Shown here: positions 17,276 through 26,513 of the stretch, piece after piece
Layout of the letters: the number at the start of each line of letters is the position of its first letter
How positions within the stretch are numbered: position 1 is the first letter of the stretch
Source of the DNA: Acidobacteriota bacterium
GTDB taxonomy: Bacteria > Acidobacteriota > Vicinamibacteria > Vicinamibacterales > SCN-69-37
Assembly: GCA_947467605.1 (NCBI GenBank)
Contig: CANIII010000009.1
Span: 62,001 to 126,000, forward strand
Direction of reading: 5' to 3'
DNA length: 64,000 nt
The notes under the pieces: model-generated
What the model saw: the letters and a program-made list of their open reading frames with translations, nothing else
Told to the model about the DNA's origin: nothing
Databases searched by the model: none
Program-made: the position numbers and the translations under genes

Positions 17276-18373
17276 ATGGATGAAACGGTTTCGGCGGCTA
17301 CTTCTGTCGTGCAGCCACCTCCCGAGGTCCTTACCGAGCGGATGTCCTTCACGGGCAGCGGCGGGGAGTACTTCCGGATCTGGATCGTCAACATCGCGCT
17401 CACCATCGTCACGCTCGGGATCTACTCGGCGTGGGCGAAGGCGCGGCGGCTCGAGTATTTCTACCGGAACACGCGTTTAGGTGGGAGCGGTTTCGACTAT
17501 CACGGCACGCCGATCGCGATCTTGAAGGGCCGCATCATCGGCGCGATCCTCTTCGGCGCCTACAGTTTCTCGGCGCGTCTGGGACCGAGATACCTGCTGG
17601 GATCGATCGTCGTCATTGCGCTGGTGATGCCGTTCCTGCTGAACCGCGCCTTACGGTTTCGATTTGCCAACAGCAGCTATCGCGGCGTCCGGTTCGGTTT
17701 TCACGGATCCACCGCAGAGGCCTATCGGGTCTTTCTGCTGTGGCCCCTGGCGGCCCTGTTGACGCTGGGTATTCTGTGGCCGGTCGCGCACCGCCGGATC
17801 AAACAATACGAACACGCGCACGCGACGTACGGACGTACGCCGTTCAACATTGGCGTGAAGATCGCGCCCTTCTACGGTGTCTATGTCGCGGCGTGGCTCA
17901 TGATGACCGCGACGGTCCTGATGGCCGGCGCCGGCTTCGCCGTCGCCTTCATGTCGGTGATCGCCAAGAACGGCGGCAAAATGCCGGCGACACCGCCCGC
18001 GTTCAACATTCCCCTGATGATCGGTATTGCGGTCGTGTACATCACCGGCATCATCGGGACCCAGGCGTTTGTGACCTGCCGCATCCAGAGTCTTGTCTGG
18101 AACCACACGGGCCTCGGCGATCGGCATTCCTTTACCTGTGAACTGGGCGCCGGGAAATTCATGGGGCTGCTGCTCACCAACACGCTCGCGATCGTCGGCA
18201 CGCTGGGGCTCTTCACGCCGTTTGCGCAGGTGCGGATGGCGCAGTTCATGATCAATGGCATGTCGATGATTTCGCGCGGCACGCTCGACGACGTGGCTGC
18301 GGATACCGACACGACGGTGAGCGCGCTCGGCGAAGAGTCTGTCGGCTTCTTCGACTTCGATATCTCGTTCTGA
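17276..18373 (+). CDS. DUF898 (YjgN-like) multi-pass membrane protein
   Basis: The 365-residue protein has the DUF898 hallmarks: FTGSGGEYFRIWIVNIALT at the start, followed by TLGIYSAWAKARRLEYFYRNT, then several hydrophobic segments. The block is partly repeated in the second half (FTCELGAGKFMGLLLTNTLA and TLGLFTPFAQVRMAQF). The family is an inner-membrane protein of unknown function. The stop codon overlaps the start of the next gene by one base (TGATG), so it is co-translated with an M48 peptidase, a recurring pairing for this family. TACAAT at 17256-17261 could be the -10 box. Confidence 0.9.
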   Translation: MDETVSAATSVVQPPPEVLTERMSFTGSGGEYFRIWIVNIALTIVTLGIYSAWAKARRLEYFYRNTRLGGSGFDYHGTPIAILKGRIIGAILFGAYSFSARLGPRYLLGSIVVIALVMPFLLNRALRFRFANSSYRGVRFGFHGSTAEAYRVFLLWPLAALLTLGILWPVAHRRIKQYEHAHATYGRTPFNIGVKIAPFYGVYVAAWLMMTATVLMAGAGFAVAFMSVIAKNGGKMPATPPAFNIPLMIGIAVVYITGIIGTQAFVTCRIQSLVWNHTGLGDRHSFTCELGAGKFMGLLLTNTLAIVGTLGLFTPFAQVRMAQFMINGMSMISRGTLDDVAADTDTTVSALGEESVGFFDFDISF

Positions 18374-19401
18374 TGCCGATTGCCTGCGCCTACTTCGACG
18401 GCGCCAGCGCCCGGCGCCATGAGGTCGATCTCGACATCGTCGATGGCCGTGTCGTCGTGGGTGGCGATGGCATCGCCCGCGATGAGCCGCTCGACGCGAT
18501 GCAATTCAGCCAGGCGCTCGGCGCCACGGCGCGGATCGTGCGTTTTCCTGACGGTGCCACGTGCGAGGTGACGGACGTCGCCGCGCTCGGCGCCATGCTC
18601 ACAGCGGCGGGAATTGCAGAAACCCGAGTCGCTGCCGCGACCAACGCCAAGCGACTTGTGGCGATCGGTGTCGCCGTCATTGTCGTCACGCTGGCGTTGG
18701 GCTATCGATACGGCGTGCCCGTGGCCGCGGGGTTCGTGGCGCATCGACTGCCCGTGCCGGTGCTGACGCAGTTGGGGCGCCAGACGCTGTCGACGCTCGA
18801 CAGCATTGCCTTTGCGCCGAGCGACGTCCCGCTCGCACGGCAAGCCCAGATCGCGCAGGAGTTCAACGCGCTTCGGCATGTGGCGACGAGTCGCGTGCGC
18901 CTGCGGATTCTGTTTCGCAAGAGCGAGGTGCTTGGCGCCAACGCGATTGCGCTGCCGTCCGGTGACATCGTCGTGACTGATGCGCTCCTGCCGCTGATCC
19001 ACGACGATCGCGAACTGATGGGCGTCCTGCTTCACGAGAGCGGGCACGTGCTGCGGCGACATGGCGTGCGCATGCTGCTCGAGAGTTCTGTGGTGTCACT
19101 CGTGCTCGCCTGGTACGTTGGCGACGTCAACACGCTCATCGTGACGGCGCCAACGGCAGTGCTGCAGGCCAAATACTCGCGCGACTTCGAGCGCGCAGCA
19201 GATGATGACGCGATCGCGGGGATGCACTTGAATGGCATACCACCGGCGCTGCTCGCGGATGCGCTGGAGCGACTGGACTCGGAACGAATCGAGAAACTGA
19301 CGGACGGTCAACGCGTGGCCAGGTCGACGGGCCTCGCGTCGAAATATCTCTCAAGTCACCCGGCGACCGCCGAACGGCTGCAGTTGCTCCGCAACCGATG
19401 A
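18373..19401 (+). CDS. M48-family membrane metallopeptidase
   Basis: The 342-residue protein carries the zinc motif HESGH in LLHESGHVLRRHG, with a downstream FERAADDDAI block providing the third ligand Glu. A hydrophobic segment (about residues 95-120) precedes the peptidase domain. It follows an N-terminal soluble region of about 90 residues that likely folds separately. It resembles HtpX/Oma1-type M48 peptidases that act in membrane-protein quality control. One-base overlap with the DUF898 gene points to a functional pair. It converges tail to tail with the rhodanese gene with no space between the stop codons. Confidence 0.88.
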   Translation: MPIACAYFDGASARRHEVDLDIVDGRVVVGGDGIARDEPLDAMQFSQALGATARIVRFPDGATCEVTDVAALGAMLTAAGIAETRVAAATNAKRLVAIGVAVIVVTLALGYRYGVPVAAGFVAHRLPVPVLTQLGRQTLSTLDSIAFAPSDVPLARQAQIAQEFNALRHVATSRVRLRILFRKSEVLGANAIALPSGDIVVTDALLPLIHDDRELMGVLLHESGHVLRRHGVRMLLESSVVSLVLAWYVGDVNTLIVTAPTAVLQAKYSRDFERAADDDAIAGMHLNGIPPALLADALERLDSERIEKLTDGQRVARSTGLASKYLSSHPATAERLQLLRNR

Positions 19402-20310
19402 CTACTTAATCGTCTTCTGCACTGGTCCGTCTTTCTTGGACCAGTCTTCGAACGACCCGTCATACAGCTTCACCGTGATGCCGAGTGTGCGTGCCGCGAA
19501 CACGACGCCCGTGGCCTGCTGACCGATGTGGCAGTACGCGACGACCGTGTCGCCCGGCTTGACGCCCGCCTCGTCGAACATCGCCTGCAGCTCAGTCGCC
19601 GGCTTCAGCGTGTTGTCGGCCTTCGTGAGCGTTGAGTAGGGGATGTTCTTCGCGCCTTCGATGTGACCGGTCTTGTGCGGGGCGGTCTGTGAACCACCCG
19701 TCTGCGTGCCGTCGTAAAAGGCTTTGTCGCGGGCATCCACGATCACGTACTTCGGTGTGTTGAGATGCGCCTTCACGAAGTCGGCATCCACGATCGGCGA
19801 CGCCATCTTCAACACAGAGATCGAACCCGTCTTCGCAGCCGGCACGTCTGCGGTGACGGGTTTGCCGTCGCGTTCCCATTGCGCCAAGCCACCATCAAGC
19901 AATGACGTCCGCGCGCCGAAGCCGGCGGCTTGCAGTGTGAGTACCACGCGCGTTGCGGGCGTCACCTGCGCCTGGCCGAAGATGACGACGATGCGCGAGT
20001 TGTCGGAGATACCGAGCGACTCAAGCTTTGTTTTGAGTTCATCCGGCGGTGGCAGTTCGAGGGTCAGGCTGCCGGCAGGCCCCGTCGCAGAGATCGCGGC
20101 ACGCGTGACCAGGCGGGATCCTGGCACATGTTTCGTGGCGTACTCTGCCGCATCGCCCATGTGGAGCAGCACCAGATCAGTGTCGTTGAGGTGCTGCGCG
20201 AGCCAGGTCGTCGAAACCAGCAGGGAGTCGCGCGGTGTCTGTGCGCGGAGAGCCGCAGGAACGACGAGCGGGAGCATCAGCAGGAGGCAGATCTTCGTCA
20301 AAAGGCGCAT
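19402..20310 (-). CDS. Exported two-domain rhodanese (thiosulfate or 3-mercaptopyruvate sulfurtransferase)
   Basis: The 302-residue protein starts with a signal peptide (LLTKICLLLMLPLVVPAAL). Two rhodanese domains follow. The N-terminal one lacks a Cys in its active-site loop and is the usual inactive half. The C-terminal one has the active-site loop CHIGQQAT with Cys260. The family moves sulfur from thiosulfate or mercaptopyruvate to a thiol or cyanide; the acceptor here is unknown. Export to the periplasm distinguishes it from cytoplasmic SseA. Confidence 0.9.
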   Translation of the reverse strand: MRLLTKICLLLMLPLVVPAALRAQTPRDSLLVSTTWLAQHLNDTDLVLLHMGDAAEYATKHVPGSRLVTRAAISATGPAGSLTLELPPPDELKTKLESLGISDNSRIVVIFGQAQVTPATRVVLTLQAAGFGARTSLLDGGLAQWERDGKPVTADVPAAKTGSISVLKMASPIVDADFVKAHLNTPKYVIVDARDKAFYDGTQTGGSQTAPHKTGHIEGAKNIPYSTLTKADNTLKPATELQAMFDEAGVKPGDTVVAYCHIGQQATGVVFAARTLGITVKLYDGSFEDWSKKDGPVQKTIK

Positions 20311-20361
20311 GGTGTTCAGAGTCTAGCGCGACTCGTTTCGGGATTACGATACGGACCAGAG

Positions 20362-22383
20362 ATGAACACTCGAAGTGTTGTGATCAGCGTCGCTGCTGTG
20401 GTTGCTGCCTGTGCGGGCCTCGTCGCGCAGGGGGCCCAGGCGCCGCCTGCACCTGCCGCACAGAACGCGCCCATGGTCCGCACGGCCTCGATTTCCGGTC
20501 GCGTTGTGGACGCCGATACCGGCGAGGCCGTGATTGGTGCGGTTGTGAAGCTGCAGATGCGCACCCTCGCTGCGGCCGCGGGCCGCGGTGCGGCGGGTGG
20601 GCGCGGTGCGCTGCCCCTGTCGGCCGCGGAGCAGGCGGCCGCGAACGGTACCCTTTTCGTCATGGGCGACAGCGACGGTCGCTTCGTGTTTCATGACCTG
20701 CCGAAAGGCCCGGCGCAGCTGTCGGTCACGGCCTCCGGCTACGTCGACAATGGGGGCGGCGTCTTGCGTCGTCCGCCCATGCTCGACGACGGCCAACATC
20801 TCGGTGGCATCTCGCTCACGCTGGCGAAGGTCGCGTCTATTTCCGGTGTGATCACCGACGAAGCTGGTGAGCCGCTGGTGGGCATTACCGTGCGCGCGTT
20901 GTCGCGCATGGTGCCCATGGGGGCGCCGACCTACAAGCTCACGGGGGATGCGCGCACGGATGATCGCGGCATGTACCGCATCGATGGCCTCTTTCCTGGC
21001 AAGTACTTCGTCCTCGTGCCCCAGACGCCAACCACCGTGCCGATCGCAAATCTCGAGAAGAACTCCGATGGGCTCGGTGGGTTGATGAGCGCCGTGAATC
21101 CATTTATCGAGGCGCTCACTGGCGGCGCGCAGACGTCGATGGGACCAACCGGCGTTCGCGTCAACGACCAACTGTGGCAGACGGGCGCCGGTGTGGGCGG
21201 AGCCGTTTCATCCGCGCCACCGCCGCCGGTTAACGGGCGAGTGGCCACGTATCAAACGACGTTCTATCCGGGCGCGACGCAATTGCCGCAGGCGGGATTG
21301 ATCACCGTTCGCTCAGGCGAAGATCGCGTGGGCGTGGATTGGCAGGTTCGGCCGACGGCATCCGCGCGCGTCGCCGGTGTGTTGTCCGGGCCCGACGGTC
21401 CAGCGGCCAACATCAGCATTCGTCTTGTGAACTCGCCGGGCACGAATGATGACGACGCGCTGCCGGTGGCCATGACCACCACGAGTGGCGATGGCTCGTT
21501 TGCATTCATGGGCGTGCCGGCCGGGTCGTACATCGCCAAGGCGCAGCAGACCAAGAGTGCGTCGGCGATGCCGGCGGGGCTCATGGCCGGCTTGCCGCCC
21601 GAGGCGGCCGAGCTGATGGCGCAGATGAACCAGCGCACCGCCGGCGCAGGTGGCGAGATGAATCTGTTGCGCGCGCCGGTGTCGGTGACCGATCGCGACG
21701 TGGTGGGGCTGTCATGGGGATTGCGGCCGGGCGCGCATGTGAGTGGTCGCGTACTGTTCGAAGGCGCAGCGACACCGCCGACGAGTCAGCAGCTGCAGAA
21801 CATGCAGGTGTCGCTCGCCTCGGTCATGCCCGGATCGCCGTCGCCATTCGGTCCGTCGACATCGAAGCTCACGACAGACGCGCAGTTCAAAACGGGCTCG
21901 CAGGCGCCGGGCACGTATTTCGTGAGTCTCACCGGTGTGCCCGCCGCGTGGATGCTCAAGTCGATCACCGTCGGCGGTCGCGACGTCTCGACGTCCGGCC
22001 TGGAGATTGGTGATGTCGACCTTGCAGATGCCGTCATCATGTACACCGATCGCATTTCATCGCTGACCGGTCTGGTGCACGCCGACGCGTCGCCCTTGCC
22101 CAATGCCACCGTTATCGTGATCCCCTCTGACTATCGCGTTGGCATTGCGACCGGTGCGATCGGCCGTCGCCAGATCACGCAGGCGGTGCCGGCCACCGGC
22201 ACCTACAACATCGCGCGGCTTCCGCCGGGTGACTATCTTGTGGCCGCGGTCGTCGATGATGCGATGGCCGGCGATCGCGATCAGAACTTCTATGACGCGT
22301 TGGCGCGCGTCGCCAAGCCGGTCACGATTACGGCCGGCGAGAAGAAGTCGCTCGATCTGACGATCACGGTGAAGATCCGATGA
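20362..22383 (+). CDS. Exported CarboxypepD_reg-like repeat protein
   Basis: The 673-residue product has a signal peptide (VVISVAAVVAACAGLVAQ). Several carboxypeptidase-regulatory-like beta-sandwich repeats follow, recognisable by ASISGRVVDADTGEAVIGA, ASISGVITDEAGEPLVGI, DDRGMYRIDGLFPGKYFVLV and ARLPPGDYLVAA. No enzymatic motif is seen. Such proteins are abundant in Acidobacteria and may bind ligands or scaffold outer-surface complexes. ATG 20362 was chosen because the signal peptide starts there; upstream in-frame sequence lies antisense to the rhodanese gene. Its stop overlaps the next start (ATGA), giving a coupled pair of similar proteins. Confidence 0.82.
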   Translation: MNTRSVVISVAAVVAACAGLVAQGAQAPPAPAAQNAPMVRTASISGRVVDADTGEAVIGAVVKLQMRTLAAAAGRGAAGGRGALPLSAAEQAAANGTLFVMGDSDGRFVFHDLPKGPAQLSVTASGYVDNGGGVLRRPPMLDDGQHLGGISLTLAKVASISGVITDEAGEPLVGITVRALSRMVPMGAPTYKLTGDARTDDRGMYRIDGLFPGKYFVLVPQTPTTVPIANLEKNSDGLGGLMSAVNPFIEALTGGAQTSMGPTGVRVNDQLWQTGAGVGGAVSSAPPPPVNGRVATYQTTFYPGATQLPQAGLITVRSGEDRVGVDWQVRPTASARVAGVLSGPDGPAANISIRLVNSPGTNDDDALPVAMTTTSGDGSFAFMGVPAGSYIAKAQQTKSASAMPAGLMAGLPPEAAELMAQMNQRTAGAGGEMNLLRAPVSVTDRDVVGLSWGLRPGAHVSGRVLFEGAATPPTSQQLQNMQVSLASVMPGSPSPFGPSTSKLTTDAQFKTGSQAPGTYFVSLTGVPAAWMLKSITVGGRDVSTSGLEIGDVDLADAVIMYTDRISSLTGLVHADASPLPNATVIVIPSDYRVGIATGAIGRRQITQAVPATGTYNIARLPPGDYLVAAVVDDAMAGDRDQNFYDALARVAKPVTITAGEKKSLDLTITVKIR

Positions 22384-24317
22384 CCGCACGTCTCAGCGCG
22401 CTGGTCATCGTCGCCGCGCTCGCACTCTCGGGCGTTGCCGCATCCGCACAGGTCCGCGATACGACCAAGACGCCCGTTGGCACCGCGTCGATCAGCGGCG
22501 TGGTCGTGAGCGCCACGTCACCAGAGACGCCGGTGCGCCGCGTGCTCGTCACGCTCGGCGGTGGCTCGATCAAAGTGCCGAGTGCCGCGATTACTGACGA
22601 TGCCGGCGCGTTTCAGTTTGTGAATTTGCCAGAGGGTGCCTACACACTGGTGGCCACCCGGCCGGCCTATGTGACATCGGCGTACGGCGCCAAGACGTTC
22701 GGTCGCGGATCCGGTGTGCCGGTCTCGGTGCGCGCCGGCCAGAACGTGACAGGCCTCACGTTGAAGATGCTGCACGGTAGCGTGATCGCCGGCGTCGTGC
22801 GCGATCCGCTCGGTCGGCCCGCGCCGGATGTCGAGATCATCGCGATGGCGGTGCAGACCGTGAATGGCCGCCGCCGCACCACGCCGGTGCTGCAGCAGTC
22901 GCGGACGGATGGCCGCGGCGAATATCGTGTCTACGGGCTCGCACCTGGCGACTACCTGATCCGCGCGCAGCCCAACTCGCGCATCGATCAGGGTGGCATC
23001 CGCCAGACGACTGCCGCCGAAGTGGACTGGGCGAAGGCCGCGTCGGCGAAGTCGGGATCAGCGGGAGTGGCCGCAGAGATTCCTGCGCCGCCGCCGAGCG
23101 GTCGACCTGTCGCCTATACGCCGACGTACTACCCCGGCAGCGTGGACGCCGCGCAAGCCGGCGTCGTGTCACTCGGCGCAAATGAAGAGCGCGCCGGCAT
23201 CGACTTCACCACACTACTCGTGCCTGTCGCGTCGATCTCGGGCACGGTCGTCGGACCTGACGGACAGCCGCCGCGCAACGCGCAGGCGCAACTCGCGCCC
23301 GCGCAAGGATCGACCACCACGTCACTCGACATGCTGATCGGCATGGCCGGTGCGGGTGGCGGTGTTCGCATTGGCGCGGATGGTCGGCTGAGCGCCAGCG
23401 GCATCGCGCCAGGGCGATACCGATTGCTCATCAGAGGGTCACTCGCCGGACCGGGCGGCCCTGCGGGGATCTCGCTGCCCGGTGCGGCAGGCGCACTCGC
23501 GAGCAGCATCGCATCGAGCATGCTCGGTGGTCGCGCCGGTGGCCCCACGTTGTGGGCCGCCGAGGAGCTGACCATCGATGGCCACGACATCACGGGCCTG
23601 TCGCTGCAACTCCAAACCGGTGTGAGTGTTTCCGGAAAGATTGTCTTTGAAGGCGATGACCCACAAGCGCCGGCCGATCCGTCACGTGTGACGGTGGCCG
23701 CGAACGACGCCGCGCGCGAGTCTCGGTCGGCGATGGATATGCTCGCCGGGATGCTGCAGGGCAGCGGCGGCAGCGGGTTGAAGGATGGCAGTTTCACCGT
23801 CGGTGGTCTGCCGCCAGGTGCGTATCGACTCACCTTTGGCGCGCCGGGCACCATGGCGATGCTCGGCATGACGACGGGTTCGAGCGGGTGGGTGCTCAAG
23901 TCGGCGATGCTCGGTGACGTCGACATTGCCGACGGCCTGATCGACGTGAAGCCGGGCCAAGACGTCTCAGGGATCGTGGCGACATTCACGAAGATGGCCA
24001 CGCAAATCTCCGGGCGGTTGCAGGATGCCGCGGGTGGCGCGGTCTCGGGATTCCCGATCGTCGTGTTCTCCACGGACCGCGCGCGATGGAGCGCCGGGTC
24101 GCGACGCATCGTCTCCGCGAAGCCGGCGAGCGACGGCACTTACAAGATCACCGGTCTGCCTCCCGGAGAGTATTTCCTGGCTGCGCTGACGGACCTCGAT
24201 CCGAATGATTTGTACGATCCGGCGTTCCTTGAAGGTCTCGTCGGGAGTGCCTTCAAGATCACCCTCGCTGACGGTGAGAAAAAAGTGCAGGACCTGCGGA
24301 TGGGGAGCGGGTCATAG
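22380..24317 (+). CDS. Second exported CarboxypepD_reg-like repeat protein
   Basis: The 645-residue protein has a signal peptide (LSALVIVAALALSGVAASAQ) and the same kind of beta-sandwich repeats as its upstream neighbour. These include ASISGVVVSATSPETPVRRV, DGRGEYRVYGLAPGDYLIRA, ASISGTVVGPDGQPPRN and YKITGLPPGEYFLAA. The two genes overlap by four bases (ATGA at 22380-22383) and the proteins align along much of their length, so they look like an old tandem duplication. No catalytic residues are visible. Its stop TAG overlaps the proposed ATA start of the next gene. Confidence 0.82.
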   Translation: MTARLSALVIVAALALSGVAASAQVRDTTKTPVGTASISGVVVSATSPETPVRRVLVTLGGGSIKVPSAAITDDAGAFQFVNLPEGAYTLVATRPAYVTSAYGAKTFGRGSGVPVSVRAGQNVTGLTLKMLHGSVIAGVVRDPLGRPAPDVEIIAMAVQTVNGRRRTTPVLQQSRTDGRGEYRVYGLAPGDYLIRAQPNSRIDQGGIRQTTAAEVDWAKAASAKSGSAGVAAEIPAPPPSGRPVAYTPTYYPGSVDAAQAGVVSLGANEERAGIDFTTLLVPVASISGTVVGPDGQPPRNAQAQLAPAQGSTTTSLDMLIGMAGAGGGVRIGADGRLSASGIAPGRYRLLIRGSLAGPGGPAGISLPGAAGALASSIASSMLGGRAGGPTLWAAEELTIDGHDITGLSLQLQTGVSVSGKIVFEGDDPQAPADPSRVTVAANDAARESRSAMDMLAGMLQGSGGSGLKDGSFTVGGLPPGAYRLTFGAPGTMAMLGMTTGSSGWVLKSAMLGDVDIADGLIDVKPGQDVSGIVATFTKMATQISGRLQDAAGGAVSGFPIVVFSTDRARWSAGSRRIVSAKPASDGTYKITGLPPGEYFLAALTDLDPNDLYDPAFLEGLVGSAFKITLADGEKKVQDLRMGSGS

Positions 24318-25228
24318 CCCGCATCGTCTCGCTCCTGTTACTGCTGGCTGCGCCGCTCGTCGCGCAAGCGCCGACACGCCCACCACCAACACGCACACAG
24401 GTGGCGCTCCTCGGCACAGGCACACCCAATGACGATCCAAATCGTTGGGGACCGTCGGTCGCGATCATCGTTGACGACCAGGTCTATCTCGTGGACGCCG
24501 GCGTTGGTGTGGTGCGTCGCGCAGCGGCCGCGCGAGCGGCGGGCGTTGAGGCGCTGAAGGTCACATCACTCTCGCGTGTATTTCTCACGCATCTGCATTC
24601 TGATCACACGCTCGGTCTCCCAGACCTCATGTTCTCGCCTTGGGTCCTCGAACGTCCGACGCCGCTCGACGTCTTCGGCCCGAAGGGCACCGCGGCGATG
24701 ACCGCGCATCTCGAAGCGGCCTGGCAGGACGACATCGCTGTGCGCCTCTACGGCCTCGAGCCGCAGCACACGCGCAACTATCGCGCCGTCGTGCATGAAA
24801 CGACCTCGGGAGTCGTTTTTCGGGATTCGAAAGTCGCGGTGACGGCCATCGCCGTGGCGCATGGTTCTTGGCCGGAAGCGTTTGCCTACAGTTTTCAAAC
24901 GCCGGATCGCCGCATCGTCGTTTCGGGAGACACCGTGGCGTCTGACGCGATCGCTGCAGCGTGTAGTGGCTGCGATTTCCTCATTCACGAGGTCTACTCA
25001 GCCGAAAAGTTCAAGACCCGGCCGCCTGAGTGGCAGACCTATCACAAGGCGTTTCACACCTCGACGACTGAGCTGGCGGCCGTCGCCACCAAGGCCCGGC
25101 CCGGCACACTCGTCCTGTACCACCAGCTGTTCTGGGGCGCGACCGATGACGACCTGCTCGCTGAGATTCGCGCAGCTGGCTACCTGGGCCGAGTCGTCTC
25201 GGGAAAAGACCTGCAAATCCTCAAGTGA
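24314..25228 (+). CDS. Exported metallo-beta-lactamase-fold hydrolase
   Basis: The metal motif THLHSDH, followed by TLGLPDLMFSPW, is typical of RNase Z/arylsulfatase-like MBL hydrolases. HEVYS and HTSTTELA downstream supply further ligands. The first canonical start is GTG 24401, but that would begin inside the first beta strand (ALLGTGTP). The frame upstream encodes a textbook signal peptide (LLLLLAAPLVAQA). The best start for it is ATA at 24314, which overlaps the previous stop as ATAG and has GGGGAG at 24302-24306. With it the protein is 304 residues. The hydrolase is therefore probably periplasmic and coupled to the CarboxypepD_reg genes. Substrate unknown. Confidence 0.8.
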   Translation: MARIVSLLLLLAAPLVAQAPTRPPPTRTQVALLGTGTPNDDPNRWGPSVAIIVDDQVYLVDAGVGVVRRAAAARAAGVEALKVTSLSRVFLTHLHSDHTLGLPDLMFSPWVLERPTPLDVFGPKGTAAMTAHLEAAWQDDIAVRLYGLEPQHTRNYRAVVHETTSGVVFRDSKVAVTAIAVAHGSWPEAFAYSFQTPDRRIVVSGDTVASDAIAAACSGCDFLIHEVYSAEKFKTRPPEWQTYHKAFHTSTTELAAVATKARPGTLVLYHQLFWGATDDDLLAEIRAAGYLGRVVSGKDLQILK

Positions 25229-25236
25229 CAGAAAAG

Positions 25237-25250
25237 ACACTCAAGAGTGT
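25237..25250 (+). terminator. Small hairpin after the MBL hydrolase gene
   Basis: ACACTC and GAGTGT pair around an AA loop nine bases after the stop at 25228. There is no T-run. The rest of the 108-base gap to the next start shows only a ribosome-binding GGAG at 25326-25329. Confidence 0.3.
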
Positions 25251-25336
25251 CGGCGGTTCGACGATTACAGCTGTGTGTAGACCGAGGTGTCTGCGCCTGT
25301 GCCGGAGCTTCTCCGCGCTGAAGTCGGAGAATATCG

Positions 25337-25786
25337 ATGCGAATCGGGAAGACAGTCGCCTGTGCGACGTTGGTCTGGTCGTTGGCCGCGTCAGCCTCGG
25401 TGAAAGCCGCGGGCGATGACCCACAGGATTTACTGCATCCCCTGCGCGTCAGCGAATCGATCAGCGTCAGAGTTGATCGGCCCAAACCGTTGCCCTTGTT
25501 CTACGCCGGCTACGCCGCGTTGCAGCTCGGGGACGTGCTCAGCACGACGTCGGGCCTTCAGGCCGGCGCTCGTGAGAAGAATCCACTCATGCAGTCGGTC
25601 GCCGGTTCCACCTTCAAGCTCTCCGTCGTGAAGATCGCCGCGACGTCGCTGACGATGTACTGCGCTGAGAGTCTCTGGCGCCAAGGACACCGCAAAGGGG
25701 CGATTGTCGCCATGGCCGTGACGACGGTGCTGTCGGGTTATGTGCTGATGAACAACATGCGCGTGCGCGCGCAGCTGGCGCGCTAG
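25337..25786 (+). CDS. Small exported or membrane protein, DUF5658-like
   Basis: The 149-residue protein has an N-terminal signal sequence, then a block LQLGDVLSTTSGLQAGAREK followed by NPLM. This resembles the conserved D-x-x-S/T...G...E-x-NP pattern of DUF5658-type proteins. Two hydrophobic segments follow (around residues 90-135). The function of the family is unknown. GGAG at 25326-25329 precedes ATG 25337. Its 3' end overlaps the converging uracil-DNA glycosylase gene by four bases. Confidence 0.7.
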   Translation: MRIGKTVACATLVWSLAASASVKAAGDDPQDLLHPLRVSESISVRVDRPKPLPLFYAGYAALQLGDVLSTTSGLQAGAREKNPLMQSVAGSTFKLSVVKIAATSLTMYCAESLWRQGHRKGAIVAMAVTTVLSGYVLMNNMRVRAQLAR

Positions 25787-26478
25787 GTCCGCGCGAGGCG
25801 CTTCGCCGTGCGGAACGCGTCGCGAAGCATCATCGGAGTGAGCCGGCCGGTGTGGGTGTTCTGCCGGCTGGGATGATAGGCGCAGACGATAAGGGGTGCG
25901 CCGGGAATGCGAATGACGCCGCCATGCTCGAACAGCGGTTTCTTCGGAAGGCGCCATCCACGAGCCTTGAAGAGACGCAGCACCGCCTCAAACGCGATCC
26001 GCCCGAGCGCCACATAGACCTTTAGATGGGGCAGTGAATCAACCTCGGCAGCCAGGTGGGGCTCACATTCAGCGATCTCCTGTGGCGTGGGTGTGTTGTC
26101 AGGTGGCGCGCAGCGCACCGCGGCAGCAATCCAGGCGTCATGCAGTTCAAGGCCGTCGTCGATCGATTGCGACGTCGGAATGTTCGCGAAGCCGTTGGCG
26201 TGCATGGCCGTCATCAGGAAGTCTCCTGAACCGCCGACGCCATCACCAGTGAAGTTCCGCCCGGTCCGATTGGCACCGTGCGCGGCCGGCGCCAGTCCGA
26301 GGACGAGCACGCGGGCCTGCGGGTCGCCGAACCCAGCCACGGGTCTTCCCCAATAGGTCTCGTCGCGATAGGCCGCGCGTCTCTCACGCGCGATGCGTTG
26401 GCAGTAGGTGCGCAGACGCGGGCAGCGCTCGCACGTCACGATGTTGTGGCGGACCTCGGCCAGATTCATCTTCACCAT
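25783..26478 (-). CDS. Uracil-DNA glycosylase, family 5 (UdgB type)
   Basis: The 231-residue enzyme removes deaminated bases from DNA. The block LGLAPAAHGANRTGR is the family 5 motif 1, which lacks the catalytic Asp of families 1 and 4. HPSRQNTHTGRLT is motif 2. CERCPRL near the N-terminus and Cys residues at RCAPPDNTPTPQEIAEC supply the iron-sulfur cluster ligands. The start at 26478 gives the expected N-terminus (VTCERCPRLRTYC). It is divergent from the YhcH-type gene with about 35 bases between starts. Confidence 0.92.
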   Translation of the reverse strand: MVKMNLAEVRHNIVTCERCPRLRTYCQRIARERRAAYRDETYWGRPVAGFGDPQARVLVLGLAPAAHGANRTGRNFTGDGVGGSGDFLMTAMHANGFANIPTSQSIDDGLELHDAWIAAAVRCAPPDNTPTPQEIAECEPHLAAEVDSLPHLKVYVALGRIAFEAVLRLFKARGWRLPKKPLFEHGGVIRIPGAPLIVCAYHPSRQNTHTGRLTPMMLRDAFRTAKRLART

Positions 26479-26513
26479 TGGCGAGTGGCAGATTACTCCA
26501 CTACGATGAACGC

